A program made the translations under genes and the position numbers. This document shows positions 25,603 to 35,275 of a stretch of DNA of 64,000 nucleotides, piece by piece (position 1 is the stretch's first letter; each line of letters opens with the position of its first letter). Origin of the DNA: Peribacillus saganii. Lineage in GTDB: Bacteria; Bacillota; Bacilli; Bacillales; DSM-1321. Location of the stretch: assembly GCF_003429095.1 (NCBI RefSeq), contig NZ_QVTE01000016.1, forward strand, positions 124,001 to 188,000, written 5' to 3'. The notes beneath the pieces were generated by a model that saw nothing but the letters and a program-made list of their open reading frames with translations, was not told the DNA's origin and searched no databases.

Positions 25603-28329
25603 ATGGCAAAAGATGTTATCGCCAAGAATGATGTGTACCAGGCGCGCAATTTTTTTGAAGCGAACGGTAAACGCTATCACTACTACAAATTAGATGCTTT
25701 AGAAAAAGCAGGTCTAGGCAAAGTATCAACATTGCCTTATTCCATTAGAGTATTGCTTGAAGCTGTTCTTCGTCAGGTTGACGGCAAAGTAATCACTAAA
25801 GAACATGTTGAAAATTTGGCAAAATGGGGCACCCCAGCTGTACAGGAAATCGATGTTCCTTTTAAGCCTTCCCGTGTAATCCTTCAGGACTTCACAGGCG
25901 TACCAGCTGTTGTGGACCTTGCATCTCTTAGAAATGCAATGGCAGCCATTGGCGGAGACCCGGACAAAATCAATCCGGATATTCCTGTTGACCTGGTTAT
26001 TGACCACTCCGTGCAGGTAGATAAAGCTGGAACTCCTGATTCATTGGCAGTTAACATGGATCTTGAATTTGAACGTAACACTGAGCGCTACCAGTTCTTA
26101 AGCTGGGCTCAAAAGTCTTTCAATAACTATCGCGCGGTACCGCCTGCAACTGGTATTGTCCACCAGGTCAACCTTGAGTATCTTGCGAATGTTGTTCACT
26201 CTGTAGAAACTCCAACTGGCGATGTAGAAGTATTCCCAGATACTGTTTTCGGAACAGATTCACATACAACCATGATCAATGGTATTGGTGTTTTAGGATG
26301 GGGTGTCGGCGGTATTGAGGCAGAAGCAGGTATGCTTGGCCAGCCTTCATACTTCCCGGTTCCTGAAGTTATTGGGGTTAAACTAACTGGTGAACTCCCG
26401 AACGGCACAACAGCAACTGACCTTGCTCTGAAAGTGACTCAGGTTCTCCGCAGCAAGGGTGTTGTAGGAAAGTTTGTTGAATTCTTTGGACCAGGAGTTG
26501 CGCTTCTGCCGCTTGCAGACCGTGCGACGATTGCCAACATGGCTCCTGAATACGGCGCAACATGCGGATTTTTCCCTGTTGATGAGGAAGCAATCAACTA
26601 TCTTCGCCTGACTGGCCGCGATGCAGAGCAAATTACTGTTGTGGAAGAATACAGCAAAGCTAACGGATTATTTTACACTCCAGATTTAGAGGATCCAACA
26701 TATACAGATGTAGTGGAAATAAACCTGTCTGAAATTGAGCCAAATCTCTCAGGTCCAAAGCGTCCACAGGATTTAATTCCACTTTCTCAAATGAAGACAG
26801 CTTTTAACACAGCACTTACTGCTCCAATGGGCAACCAAGGCTTTGGTCTTAACGCAAAAGAAATTGATAAAGAAGTATCCGTTAAATTTGCGGATGGCCG
26901 TGAGACAACAATGAAAACAGGTGCGATTGCGATTGCTGCAATCACAAGCTGTACAAATACTTCAAATCCTTATGTAATGCTTGGTGCGGGACTAGTTGCT
27001 AAAAAGGCTGTTGAAAAAGGACTTTCAGTTCCAGCTTTTGTTAAAACATCTTTAGCTCCAGGTTCAAAAGTAGTATCAGGATATCTCCGTGATTCCGGTC
27101 TTCTTCCTTACATGGAACATCTTGGATTTAACCTTGTCGGCTATGGCTGTACTACTTGTATTGGTAACTCAGGACCATTAGCTGATGAAATCGAGGCAGC
27201 TGTTGCTAACGCTGACCTTCTTGTAACATCAGTACTTTCCGGAAATCGTAACTTTGAAGGACGTATTCACCCATTGGTGAAAGCAAACTATCTTGCATCA
27301 CCGCCTTTAGTTGTAGCATATGCTCTTGCTGGAACTGTTGATTTCGACCTTCAAAACGACTCACTTGGAAAAGATAAAGAAGGTAACGATGTTTACTTGA
27401 ATGATATTTGGCCGACAACTGAAGAAGTAAATGAAGTGGTACAGAAGACAGTAACTCCTGACTTGTTCCGCAAAGAATATGAAACAGTTTTCAATGATAA
27501 CGCCCGCTGGAATGAAATCCAGACAAGCAATGAGGCTTTATATAAGTTCGACAGCAACTCAACTTATATCCAAAACCCGCCATTCTTTGAAGGTTTATCT
27601 CCAGAGCCAGGTGAAGTCAGCGCCCTTACAGGCCTTCGTGTAGTCGGTAAATTCGGGGATTCCGTAACAACTGACCACATCTCTCCAGCTGGAGCAATCG
27701 GCAAGAATACTCCTGCAGGCAGATACTTGCTTGAAAATGGTGTTGAGCCTCGTGATTTCAACTCATACGGATCACGCCGTGGTAACCACGAAGTTATGAT
27801 GCGCGGTACATTCGCAAATATCCGTATTCGTAACCAAATTGCACCAGGTACAGAAGGCGGCGTAACAACGTACTGGCCGACAGGCGAAGTTATGGCGATT
27901 TACGATGCGTGCATGAAGTACAAAGCAGACGGAACTGGACTTGTTGTGCTTGCTGGCAAGGACTACGGAATGGGAAGCTCCCGTGACTGGGCTGCTAAAG
28001 GTACTAACCTGCTTGGCATTAAGACAGTTATCGCTGAAAGCTTTGAACGGATCCACCGCTCTAACCTTGTATTAATGGGTGTGCTTCCACTTCAATTTAA
28101 AGCAGGCGAAAGCGCTGAAACACTTGGATTGACTGGTAAAGAAGCCATTGATGTCAATATCACTGAAAATGTTAAGCCTCGCGATATCGTTACTGTTACG
28201 GCAACTGACGAGCAGGGCAACAAAAAAGAGTTTGAAGCACTTGTACGCTTCGACAGTGAAATTGAAATCGACTACTACCGTCATGGCGGTATCCTTCAAA
28301 TGGTTTTACGCGACAAGCTAAAAGCATAA
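25603..28329 (+). CDS. citB: Aconitate hydratase (aconitase A)
   Basis: Interconverts citrate and isocitrate in the TCA cycle; in Bacillus the apo form also binds RNA. 908 residues, the normal AcnA length. The 4Fe-4S cysteines are seen in SCTNTSN (near 450) and [12 protein letters not shown] (near 516 and 519). [20 protein letters not shown] and the C-terminal swivel domain [20 protein letters not shown] are present. GAGGGGGAG precedes the ATG. Followed by a strong terminator and by yneN as in B. subtilis. Confidence 0.97.
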   Translation: MAKDVIAKNDVYQARNFFEANGKRYHYYKLDALEKAGLGKVSTLPYSIRVLLEAVLRQVDGKVITKEHVENLAKWGTPAVQEIDVPFKPSRVILQDFTGVPAVVDLASLRNAMAAIGGDPDKINPDIPVDLVIDHSVQVDKAGTPDSLAVNMDLEFERNTERYQFLSWAQKSFNNYRAVPPATGIVHQVNLEYLANVVHSVETPTGDVEVFPDTVFGTDSHTTMINGIGVLGWGVGGIEAEAGMLGQPSYFPVPEVIGVKLTGELPNGTTATDLALKVTQVLRSKGVVGKFVEFFGPGVALLPLADRATIANMAPEYGATCGFFPVDEEAINYLRLTGRDAEQITVVEEYSKANGLFYTPDLEDPTYTDVVEINLSEIEPNLSGPKRPQDLIPLSQMKTAFNTALTAPMGNQGFGLNAKEIDKEVSVKFADGRETTMKTGAIAIAAITSCTNTSNPYVMLGAGLVAKKAVEKGLSVPAFVKTSLAPGSKVVSGYLRDSGLLPYMEHLGFNLVGYGCTTCIGNSGPLADEIEAAVANADLLVTSVLSGNRNFEGRIHPLVKANYLASPPLVVAYALAGTVDFDLQNDSLGKDKEGNDVYLNDIWPTTEEVNEVVQKTVTPDLFRKEYETVFNDNARWNEIQTSNEALYKFDSNSTYIQNPPFFEGLSPEPGEVSALTGLRVVGKFGDSVTTDHISPAGAIGKNTPAGRYLLENGVEPRDFNSYGSRRGNHEVMMRGTFANIRIRNQIAPGTEGGVTTYWPTGEVMAIYDACMKYKADGTGLVVLAGKDYGMGSSRDWAAKGTNLLGIKTVIAESFERIHRSNLVLMGVLPLQFKAGESAETLGLTGKEAIDVNITENVKPRDIVTVTATDEQGNKKEFEALVRFDSEIEIDYYRHGGILQMVLRDKLKA

Positions 28330-28339
28330 TTTTACACAG

Positions 28340-28375
28340 AAAAAGCAAACTTTACTTTTGGAGTTTGCTTTTTTT
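28340..28375 (+). terminator. Terminator after citB
   Basis: AAAAGCAAACT / AGTTTGCTTTT stem with a 10-base loop and a T-run. Confidence 0.85.
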
Positions 28376-28489
28376 GTGAAAAAAATCGGGGGGAATGAAT
28401 TACAAGAAATATGTGACAATAAATCCTTTTGTCTTCGAGGCATAATTACGCTACAATTTAGACAAGTGTTTTCCAAGGAGGATTTATTT

Positions 28490-28996
28490 ATGTTCAAAAA
28501 AATAATTGCTTCCGTTGTCCTTATGCTTTTAATTTCGGTGGCAATTGTACAAGCAATGGAAAAGAAAAAAGTTGATAACCTGCCAGGCCTAAAAATTGGT
28601 GCAAAGGCTCCTGATATTCAGCTTTCCGACCTTGACGGCAATACAGTGAAACTGTCAGATTTAAAGGGCAAGAAGGTCATGCTCAATTTTTGGGCAACCT
28701 GGTGTCCTCCATGTAAAGAGGAAATGCCGGCAATGCAGGACTTTTATAACGAAATGGATGATAATGAAGCTATTCTGTCAGTAAATATAGATCCTGAAAA
28801 TGATGTGAAAGATTTTGCCGGGAAAATGGGAATTACTTTTCCAATCGTTCTTGACCATGGAGGCAAAGTTTACGATTCATACCAGGTAATTAGTATTCCC
28901 ACAACGTATTTTATTGACTCTGACGGAATCATTCGCGAAAAATTCATCGGGGCGATGACCAAAGATGAAATGGAATCAAAAATGGATAACTTATAA
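28490..28996 (+). CDS. yneN: Membrane-anchored thiol-disulfide oxidoreductase YneN
   Basis: 168 residues: an uncleaved or cleaved N-terminal hydrophobic segment (residues 4-22), then a thioredoxin-like domain of the TlpA/ResA type with the active site WCPPC (Cys72, Cys75), and the cis-proline segment ISIPTTYFID. It probably reduces or oxidises thiols outside the membrane. The ATG at 28490 follows AAGGAGG; the open frame upstream has no such site. Same place after citB as in B. subtilis. Confidence 0.9.
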   Translation: MFKKIIASVVLMLLISVAIVQAMEKKKVDNLPGLKIGAKAPDIQLSDLDGNTVKLSDLKGKKVMLNFWATWCPPCKEEMPAMQDFYNEMDDNEAILSVNIDPENDVKDFAGKMGITFPIVLDHGGKVYDSYQVISIPTTYFIDSDGIIREKFIGAMTKDEMESKMDNL

Positions 28997-29008
28997 TGAA
29001 TTTCCAAG

Positions 29009-29031
29009 AAAACCCCAGTCCGGGGTTTTTG
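29009..29031 (+). terminator. Terminator after yneN
   Basis: AAAACCCC / GGGGTTTT stem with a 5-base loop and a short T-run. Confidence 0.8.
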
Positions 29032-29132
29032 TTATTCTGAATAATATTATAAAAAATTGCAACAATAATGTCATAATTTTTTGTCAACTTGGAGATAATA
29101 AGTAGCAATATGATGTTAAGAAGGTGAAAACA

Positions 29133-29261
29133 ATGAAAAGAAGGAAGCGTTCTTTTGAGGAATTAGTAACAGAAAACAAGCGCGAGCTTTTAAAAGACGC
29201 AAAATTAATGGAAAAGATTGAAGACCGGCTAGAAAAAAGGCATCTGCAAAAAGCTGAGTAA
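29133..29261 (+). CDS. FbpB-like small basic protein
   Basis: 42 residues, MKRRKRSFEELVTENKREL then LKDAKLMEKIEDRLEKRH. The pattern (basic start, F-EL---NK-ELL-D---ME-IE--LE) is that of the Fur-regulated small basic protein FbpB family of Bacillus, which helps the small RNA FsrA repress iron-using genes such as aconitase. AAGGTGA precedes the ATG. No clear Fur box was recognised. Its place near citB is of interest because citB is a known target of that system in B. subtilis. Confidence 0.65.
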   Translation: MKRRKRSFEELVTENKRELLKDAKLMEKIEDRLEKRHLQKAE

Positions 29262-29329
29262 TAGTATCTAAAATTTACTACTTATGCGAATTTCCTTCTG
29301 GTATAGACTATTATCAGGGGGGATGAGCA

Positions 29330-29473
29330 ATGGGAAATCCAAAACGAAATCCAAAACCTTTTGTTCCGAATCATATTGGGACACAGCCGCGAGCAGCCGG
29401 AGGCAATAAAGGGAAACAAATGCAAGATAAAACAGGCCGGCATCCACAAGTTATTCAGACGAAAGGTGAATAA
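29330..29473 (+). CDS. sspN: Small acid-soluble spore protein N (SspN)
   Basis: 47 residues; [20 protein letters not shown] and [10 protein letters not shown] are nearly the same as in B. subtilis SspN. GGGGGG lies before the ATG. It is a minor spore-core protein made in the forespore, upstream of tlp as in B. subtilis. Confidence 0.9.
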   Translation: MGNPKRNPKPFVPNHIGTQPRAAGGNKGKQMQDKTGRHPQVIQTKGE

Positions 29474-29550
29474 ATGAATCAGTCGCTGAATTTTAATTAT
29501 AAAGTGAGATAGGGCGAAATTTCGGAAAAGAATTCCTTATATGCATAATG

Positions 29551-29587
29551 AAAGATCCTGCCTGTTTTAACGGGCAGGATCTTTTGT
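29551..29587 (+). terminator. Terminator after sspN
   Basis: AAAGATCCTGCC pairs with GGCAGGATCTTTT around a 10-base loop. Confidence 0.75.
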
Positions 29588-29700
29588 TCAAGAAGTTATT
29601 TACATAACAATATTATTTAAAATATATAATTTTACCTTGGTTAATTGAGTTAAAAGAGCAAAAAATAAAAACCTACCGCTTATATGAGGAGGTCATAACC

Positions 29701-29934
29701 ATGGCAAATCAAACACCGAAGCCAGATAATCGTTTGGATAATGTTGAAAAGCTTCAAGAAATGGTTCAAAATACAATTGAAAATATAGAAGAAGCGCAAG
29801 AATCTATGGCATTTAGCAGCCCGGATCAGCGGGAAAAAATCAAAGCTAAAAACCACCGCCGCGAGGAAAGTATTGAAAGTTTACGCCAAGAAATCCGGGA
29901 TGAGTCAGAGGCACGCGAAAACGGTTATCAATAA
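29701..29934 (+). CDS. tlp: Small acid-soluble spore protein Tlp
   Basis: 77 residues, hydrophilic and helical: [20 protein letters not shown] followed by MAFSS and [16 protein letters not shown], the Tlp pattern. GAGGAGG precedes the ATG. Despite the historical name thioredoxin-like protein it has no CxxC. A spore component in the same place as in B. subtilis. Confidence 0.92.
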   Translation: MANQTPKPDNRLDNVEKLQEMVQNTIENIEEAQESMAFSSPDQREKIKAKNHRREESIESLRQEIRDESEARENGYQ

Positions 29935-29971
29935 ATAATAAAGCATTTACTATAGCTAGATGTTAATTTTC

Positions 29972-29992
29972 GCCGGGGTCCCCCGGCTTTTT
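29972..29992 (+). terminator. Terminator after tlp
   Basis: GCCGGG / CCCGGC stem with a 4-base loop followed by TTTTT. Confidence 0.85.
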
Positions 29993-30063
29993 ACATAAGA
30001 AAGCAATACAAGAAGCCAGTTATAAGTAAGTATGTTAAAATAACGAGTACTAAGGAAAGCAGA

Positions 30064-32445
30064 TTGGAAGAAGTGAACAGAATGATGAATGAACGCAGTT
30101 TACATACACCATTAGCCAGCTTACTCAAGCAGGTGGAAGAAGAAGTGGGGGAAACTGGAACTGTCGGCACCCGGGGCAGGTTGATAGAGGCTATCGCTGG
30201 CCTGGAAAATGATCAAACCCTGGAGGAGGAAGCCAAGAATAAATGGAAAGCTGAACTATACAGCTTGCTGGCATTATCACGCAAGCACAGCAGCGGGGAA
30301 GATTCTATTTACGACTCTTGGTTAAGTGAATCATTGAAAGCCGATCCGGCAAATAAAAGAGCAAATGACCTTTATGCTGAGTCAAACTGGAAAAAGAATG
30401 CTGCCCTTTTTGACGAACTAATCTTTCCAGCTATACGGGAGACGGATAATCGTCCTGCCAAAAAGAAGATTGCCGATCAATATATTGCAGTATGCCGGGA
30501 ATATTTAAATAAACTTGATGATGTTCAAGATGAGCTAAGCAAGAGCCGCGAAATGTCAATCAGGGTAATAAATCAAGAACTGATTGAAATATACGATAGA
30601 ATGATTGATATTATCGAACAAATGCAAGAGGAACTGTCGTCGTTATTAAGGGCAGCAATAGAATATCAGGAATCCATTACTGGTGTTTTTTATACCTCTG
30701 CTCATTTTGAGAATGTAAAAATCCATGTAGATAAAGTCCTTCACCTTAAAAGCGACTGGGAAGGAATAATTCAAACAAAAGGACAGAAGAACACGAAAAC
30801 AGAAACTGCACTGGAAGAATTGCATCGCATGATTGGACTGGCAGGGGTTAAAAAAAAGGTTAATGATTATTATCATTTTCTGCAATACGAGAAACAAAGA
30901 AAAGCACTTGGTTATAAAACGAAGGATGAACAAAGCCTTAATATGATACTTACCGGGAATCCAGGGACCGGTAAAACGACTCTCGCCCGGCTTCTTGCGA
31001 AAATATATTTTGAGCTTGGCGTGCTTCCGAGGGAAAATGTTCTAGAAGTTGATCGCTCACAGCTGATTGGTGCTTATGTTGGTCAAACAGAAGAAAATGT
31101 GCGGAAAATCATTGAACGCTCCTTGGGCGGAGTTTTGTTTATCGATGAAGCATACAGCCTGAAAAGATCCGGCCAAGCGGGGAATGATTATGGACAAACG
31201 GCGATCGATACGCTTGTTTCTTTAATGACGAACCAGGACTATGCCGGGAAATTCGCCGTTATCCTTGCGGGATATCCTGATGAAATGAGACAGTTCCTTG
31301 ATGCCAATCCTGGTCTGCGCAGCAGGTTTCCAAGCGCTAACCATATCCATCTGCCAGATTATTCTACAGAAGAACTACTTCAAATAGCTGAAAAAACAGC
31401 GGAAGACAACGACTATATTTTAACTCAGGAAGCCCTTCAAGCAATTGAAACAGCAATAGATAAGGAACGGGTGGACGATACGTTTGGAAATGCCAGGACT
31501 GTCCGATCCATCATTACTGAGGCAATTTTTAACAAAGGTTCTCATGCGGATTTATCCAAAACTGAAACGTTTCCGTTTACACTTCTTGAAGGAAAGGACT
31601 TCGGCCGGGAAGAAGAAGTGAATGGGCGTTCACCGGTCGAAAGGCTTGATGATCTTGTTGGTCTGGAGGATATTAAAAAGGAAGTAAAAACGTTAAAGTC
31701 TTTTGTGTATATGCAGCAAATTAGAAGAGAAAAGGGGCTTCCTTCCATTCCGATCCAACTCCATGCCGTGTTTACCGGCAATCCGGGCACTGGAAAAACT
31801 ACGGTTGCAAAGATTTATTCAGAAATTCTCAAAGAATGCGGCATATTGAAAAGGGGACACCTGGTCATCACCTCTAGGGCTGATTTTGTGGCCGGCTATG
31901 TCGGGCAAACCGCAATTAAAACAAAGAAAAAAATCAGAGAATCCCTTGGCGGAGTTCTTTTTATTGATGAAGCATACTCGTTCATAAGCCAATCAGGTGG
32001 TGATTTCGGAAAAGAGGCCGTAGATACCCTTGTAGACGAAATGACGAGGCATAAGGAAAACCTGGTCGTTGTGTTAGCAGGCTACACAAATGAGATGAAT
32101 AACCTGCTTGAAAGTAATCCAGGCCTCCGTTCACGTTTTAAAAAGTATTTCCATTTTCCCGATTATACCGCTGCGGAAATGCTGGAGATAATGGAGCGTT
32201 ATGGAGAGAGCTATCAATATTCGTTAGATGGGGAAGCTAAAGCCTGGCTGAAGGCTTACCTGGAGAAGCAGCGCGTAAAAGGGAATGGCCGTTATGCCAC
32301 CAATGTTATTAATGAGGCAATACAGCATCAGGCGTTCCGGTTAATGGAACACACCACAGAGATGCTAAACGACATTGATTTATTTGAAATTCAAATGGAA
32401 GATGTTCAGGCTGCGGTTGAAAAGCTGGAAAGAGGGGAATTTTAA
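30064..32445 (+). CDS. Tandem AAA+ ATPase of the SpoVK/CbbX type
   Basis: 793 residues: an N-terminal helical region (1-260) and two AAA+ modules. Module one has Walker A GNPGTGKTT near 300 and Walker B VLFIDEAYS near 357; module two has GNPGTGKTT near 571 and VLFIDEAYS near 633; both have the arginine-finger segment NPGLRSRF. B. subtilis SpoVK has one such module. CbbX-type ATPases remodel proteins; the substrate here is unknown. The TTG at 30064 follows AAGGAAAG; GTG 30073 and ATG 30082 are alternatives. It ends next to the yneP GTG start, so the two are coupled. Its place between tlp and yneP suggests, but does not prove, a sporulation role. Confidence 0.85.
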   Translation: MEEVNRMMNERSLHTPLASLLKQVEEEVGETGTVGTRGRLIEAIAGLENDQTLEEEAKNKWKAELYSLLALSRKHSSGEDSIYDSWLSESLKADPANKRANDLYAESNWKKNAALFDELIFPAIRETDNRPAKKKIADQYIAVCREYLNKLDDVQDELSKSREMSIRVINQELIEIYDRMIDIIEQMQEELSSLLRAAIEYQESITGVFYTSAHFENVKIHVDKVLHLKSDWEGIIQTKGQKNTKTETALEELHRMIGLAGVKKKVNDYYHFLQYEKQRKALGYKTKDEQSLNMILTGNPGTGKTTLARLLAKIYFELGVLPRENVLEVDRSQLIGAYVGQTEENVRKIIERSLGGVLFIDEAYSLKRSGQAGNDYGQTAIDTLVSLMTNQDYAGKFAVILAGYPDEMRQFLDANPGLRSRFPSANHIHLPDYSTEELLQIAEKTAEDNDYILTQEALQAIETAIDKERVDDTFGNARTVRSIITEAIFNKGSHADLSKTETFPFTLLEGKDFGREEEVNGRSPVERLDDLVGLEDIKKEVKTLKSFVYMQQIRREKGLPSIPIQLHAVFTGNPGTGKTTVAKIYSEILKECGILKRGHLVITSRADFVAGYVGQTAIKTKKKIRESLGGVLFIDEAYSFISQSGGDFGKEAVDTLVDEMTRHKENLVVVLAGYTNEMNNLLESNPGLRSRFKKYFHFPDYTAAEMLEIMERYGESYQYSLDGEAKAWLKAYLEKQRVKGNGRYATNVINEAIQHQAFRLMEHTTEMLNDIDLFEIQMEDVQAAVEKLERGEF

Positions 32446-32868
32446 GTGCTGATTTCTGAAAGAAAAGTAGAAGTCCGTTATGCGGAAACAGATCAAATGG
32501 GTGTCGTATATCATGCAAATTACTTGGTATGGATGGAGTTGGGGCGGACTCAGCTCATTCATGATTTAGGTTTTAATTATGCCAGTCTGGAGGCGGATGG
32601 CATCATTTCGCCGGTAATTGATATCCAGGCCTCCTATAAAAAGCCGGTAAGGTACGGTGAGGAAGCGCTGATTAAGACTTGGATAGAGGCATATGACGGC
32701 TTTCGTGTAACATATGGATATGAAATTCTGACGCAGGCAGGGGAGCTTTCTGTTCAAGGGACTTCTGTGCATGTGTGTGTAAAAAAGGATACATTCCGTC
32801 CAATATCTTTTAGGCGTGCATACCCGGATTGGCATGAAGCATATGAGGAAAATAAGAAACTGGATTAA
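32446..32868 (+). CDS. yneP: Acyl-CoA thioesterase YneP (4HBT hotdog family)
   Basis: 140-residue single-hotdog thioesterase with the YbgC-like active-site segment YAETDQMGVVYHANYLVWME near the N-terminus, where the aspartate acts. It hydrolyses an acyl-CoA or acyl-ACP; the substrate is unknown. GTG start right at the end of the AAA+ gene, with AGAGGGG upstream. Confidence 0.88.
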   Translation: MLISERKVEVRYAETDQMGVVYHANYLVWMELGRTQLIHDLGFNYASLEADGIISPVIDIQASYKKPVRYGEEALIKTWIEAYDGFRVTYGYEILTQAGELSVQGTSVHVCVKKDTFRPISFRRAYPDWHEAYEENKKLD

Positions 32869-32908
32869 TATATAAAAGTGGATCTTACAAATCGGGCAGG
32901 AGATAAAA

Positions 32909-33217
32909 ATGGCATTTGGTATTAAACGGGAAGACATTGAAAATTGGAAAAAGAAAATAGACCAAGGTGAAATAGCCTTCTTAACGCATTATTGGCTAGA
33001 TCCCCGTTTCCCTGGCTGTAAGACGATTACAAAGGCAGGCTGCAAAGACCTTGCCAGGCTGGCGGAATGGGGCCGACAATATGGGCTGAAGAAAGAATGG
33101 ATACATATCCGAAAAGAAGGATATTCGCATTTTGATCTGTTAGGCGAAAAACAGCGGGAAATCCTTAAACTTGAGGGAATTAATGAAAGATTGGTTGAGG
33201 AAAGCGAATTAAAGTAG
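32909..33217 (+). CDS. yneQ: YneQ-like protein of unknown function
   Basis: 102 residues, cytosolic and basic: EIAFLTHYWLDPRFPGC, then TKAGC and W. It matches the YneQ position and pattern next to yneP in Bacillus. No function known. The ribosome site GGAG lies upstream at good distance. Confidence 0.75.
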   Translation: MAFGIKREDIENWKKKIDQGEIAFLTHYWLDPRFPGCKTITKAGCKDLARLAEWGRQYGLKKEWIHIRKEGYSHFDLLGEKQREILKLEGINERLVEESELK

Positions 33218-33220
33218 ATA

Positions 33221-33250
33221 AAAACCTTGCCGCCGGCAAGGTTTTCGTTT
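33221..33250. terminator. Bidirectional terminator between yneQ and yneR
   Basis: AAAACCTTGCC / GGCAAGGTTTT stem with a 3-base loop; A and T flanks serve both strands. Confidence 0.8.
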
Positions 33251-33258
33251 TGTTAATT

Positions 33259-33549
33259 TCATTTTTGATAATCAAAAACCGGTTCATCATATTTTTCATT
33301 AAACGATATATCGAGATTATGGCCGTCAAAATACCATATATCATTTTCTTCTATAAAAAAAGAAATGCCGTTAGAAATAGCTTTTGCTGCTGCATTTACT
33401 GGCTTATCTTTATTGATCCCCAGCGAAAACCCGCTTTGCACTGCACTAGAGCCACCATATCTAACAAAAAAGCGAACAAAATCGCCCTCTTGTAAGTCTA
33501 ATTCACGTTTATACCATTCAGCCGCCTTTTCAGAGATCGAAATGTTCAT
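33259..33549 (-). CDS. yneR: HesB/IscA-like protein YneR
   Basis: 96 residues with the HesB-like fold pattern ISEKAAEWYKREL, then VRYGG and FFIEENDIWYFDG. No cysteine is present, so the usual Fe-S ligands of IscA are missing; this fits the YneR/YfhF branch, whose function is unknown. AAGGGG precedes the ATG. Convergent with yneQ as in B. subtilis. Confidence 0.85.
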   Translation of the reverse strand: MNISISEKAAEWYKRELDLQEGDFVRFFVRYGGSSAVQSGFSLGINKDKPVNAAAKAISNGISFFIEENDIWYFDGHNLDISFNEKYDEPVFDYQK

Positions 33550-33653
33550 GTTAATCCCCTTCCGTAATTTCCTCTGCTTTTATAATTATAAAGTAAAACC
33601 CATTATCATGCGAACATACTACCTTCAAACTGATGAAATGAATGTTAGGAAAT

Positions 33654-34232
33654 TCAATATCCTAAAAATATAATCCCGCTCCAAGTTAAAAGCAAGTTGT
33701 TAAAGAAATGCAAAATCAAGGCGGGGACGAAGCTCTTTGCCTTGATCATGAGAATCGCATAGAGCAATCCGCTAATAGCAAAAACAAGTGAAATGGGCAA
33801 AGTAAACCCAGAAGAAATGTGGCTAAGTCCATAAAAGCCCTGCTATAAGGAAATTTATATTCCAGCTGCCAAGATTATCGTTCAGCATGGGTAAAAAAAC
33901 AGTTAGTCGTCAAGCATATGGCACCTAGCAGAAAGTGCTTAAGCTTTATTGTATGAAAGCCTACAATCATAAGAGGTGCCATAACCGGATGATTCCAATC
34001 GGGTCGTGAGAAACTAAATGGCTTCTGTTCCTTAAAGGATCTCATTACAATATAAACCGGAACAGCTTATCACATCAGCAGCAGCCAGGTTAGAAACTTT
34101 TACGGTTGACTGAAACGAGAAAATAACGTCAAGCTTCACATTAACTACATAAGCCAGCTCGCCTAAGGAAAAAGCAAGAATCAACCAAATAAAAACCCGA
34201 TCCTTTTCCTTGAAAAACGGAATAATCACCAT
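33654..34232 (-). pseudogene. Broken CPBP-family (CAAX protease-like) membrane protein gene
   Basis: Starts with a good site (GGAGGCG then ATG at 34232) and reads hydrophobic helices (VFIWLILAFSLGELAYVV), but is broken by several frameshifts. The end reads FVPALILHFFNNLLLTWSG, the H-x3-N motif of CPBP proteases. Non-functional. Confidence 0.65.
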
Positions 34233-34554
34233 CGCCTCCAGAAATCAATATTTTAACCCCTAATAATTTCTTCCGTAAATGCTTCATAAATACTCTTGAG
34301 GCAGTTAGCAAAGCCCTGAATCCATCTCAAAAGATAGTATTCCAACGTTCTTTATTGTCCATACTGATGCCCATGTTGCATGTACGATAGCCTAAAAACC
34401 TCGTACACCGAAGAAGAGGTTCAATGAAACTGCACTTATTTAGTACTTATTGTTAAATAATTGCATTAGTTAGTACCGGGGAAATATGTCTAAGGTTTAT
34501 TTATAACTTTAGAGGGTAATAAGAATTATTCATATAGTATGGGAGGGGGAGCAG
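34233..34554. other. Intergenic stretch, no supported gene
   Basis: Divergent region before the flavin reductase gene. A short protein-like frame on the minus strand (MGISMDNKERW near 34370) is interrupted and may belong to the CPBP remnant. Confidence 0.35.
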
Positions 34555-35181
34555 TTGAGTATAAAAGCAATCGTATTAAACTGCAGTTTAAAGAAGAGCC
34601 CAGAACAATCAAATACACAGGCATTAATAAATGAAGTGATCCAAATATTTGATAAAGAAGGCGTCGAATCCGATGTACTCCGTTTATCTGACTATAATAT
34701 GGCTTATGGAATAACGGAAGACGCAGGGGCAGGAGATCAATGGCCAGCTATTTTTCGAAAAGTCAAAGAAGCAGATATATTAATTATTGGTACACCTATC
34801 TGGCTTGGAGAAAAAAGCAGTATTGCAACCCAGGCAATTGAAAGGCTTTATGGAGGAAGTCGACTAAAAAACGATAAAGGCCAATATATTTATTACAACA
34901 AAGTGGGTGGAGCCGTCATTACTGGAAATGAAGATGGCGCGAAACATGCGGCGGCATCTATTTTATATAGTCTATCGCATATAGGGTTTACCGTCCCGCC
35001 AAATGTCGATACATACTGGGTTGGAGAAGCAGGGCCGGGACCTTCATTTATTGAAGCCGAAGGAAAAAATAATGAGTTTACAATGCAACATGCACGGATA
35101 ATGGCATACAATCTCATTCACTTTGCACGCTTATTAAAAGAGAATCCAATTCCAGCTCAAGGTAATGTGGTAAAGAGTTAA
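34555..35181 (+). CDS. NAD(P)H-dependent FMN reductase, flavodoxin-like fold
   Basis: 208 residues. VLNCSLKKSPEQSNTQ (phosphate loop for FMN) near residue 7, then IIGTPIWLGEKSS (isoalloxazine-binding segment) near residue 77. A flavin-dependent oxidoreductase; substrate unknown. TTG start after GGAGGGGGAG. The EgtB-like gene begins 94 bases downstream, so they may be cotranscribed. Confidence 0.85.
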   Translation: MSIKAIVLNCSLKKSPEQSNTQALINEVIQIFDKEGVESDVLRLSDYNMAYGITEDAGAGDQWPAIFRKVKEADILIIGTPIWLGEKSSIATQAIERLYGGSRLKNDKGQYIYYNKVGGAVITGNEDGAKHAAASILYSLSHIGFTVPPNVDTYWVGEAGPGPSFIEAEGKNNEFTMQHARIMAYNLIHFARLLKENPIPAQGNVVKS

Positions 35182-35275
35182 ATATCAAGAATCCAGTAAT
35201 ACTGGCAAAAGGATAGAACAATTACGGCAGTTTTAATTGATGATAACGGGAATATTTTATGAAAGGAAGATAAGT

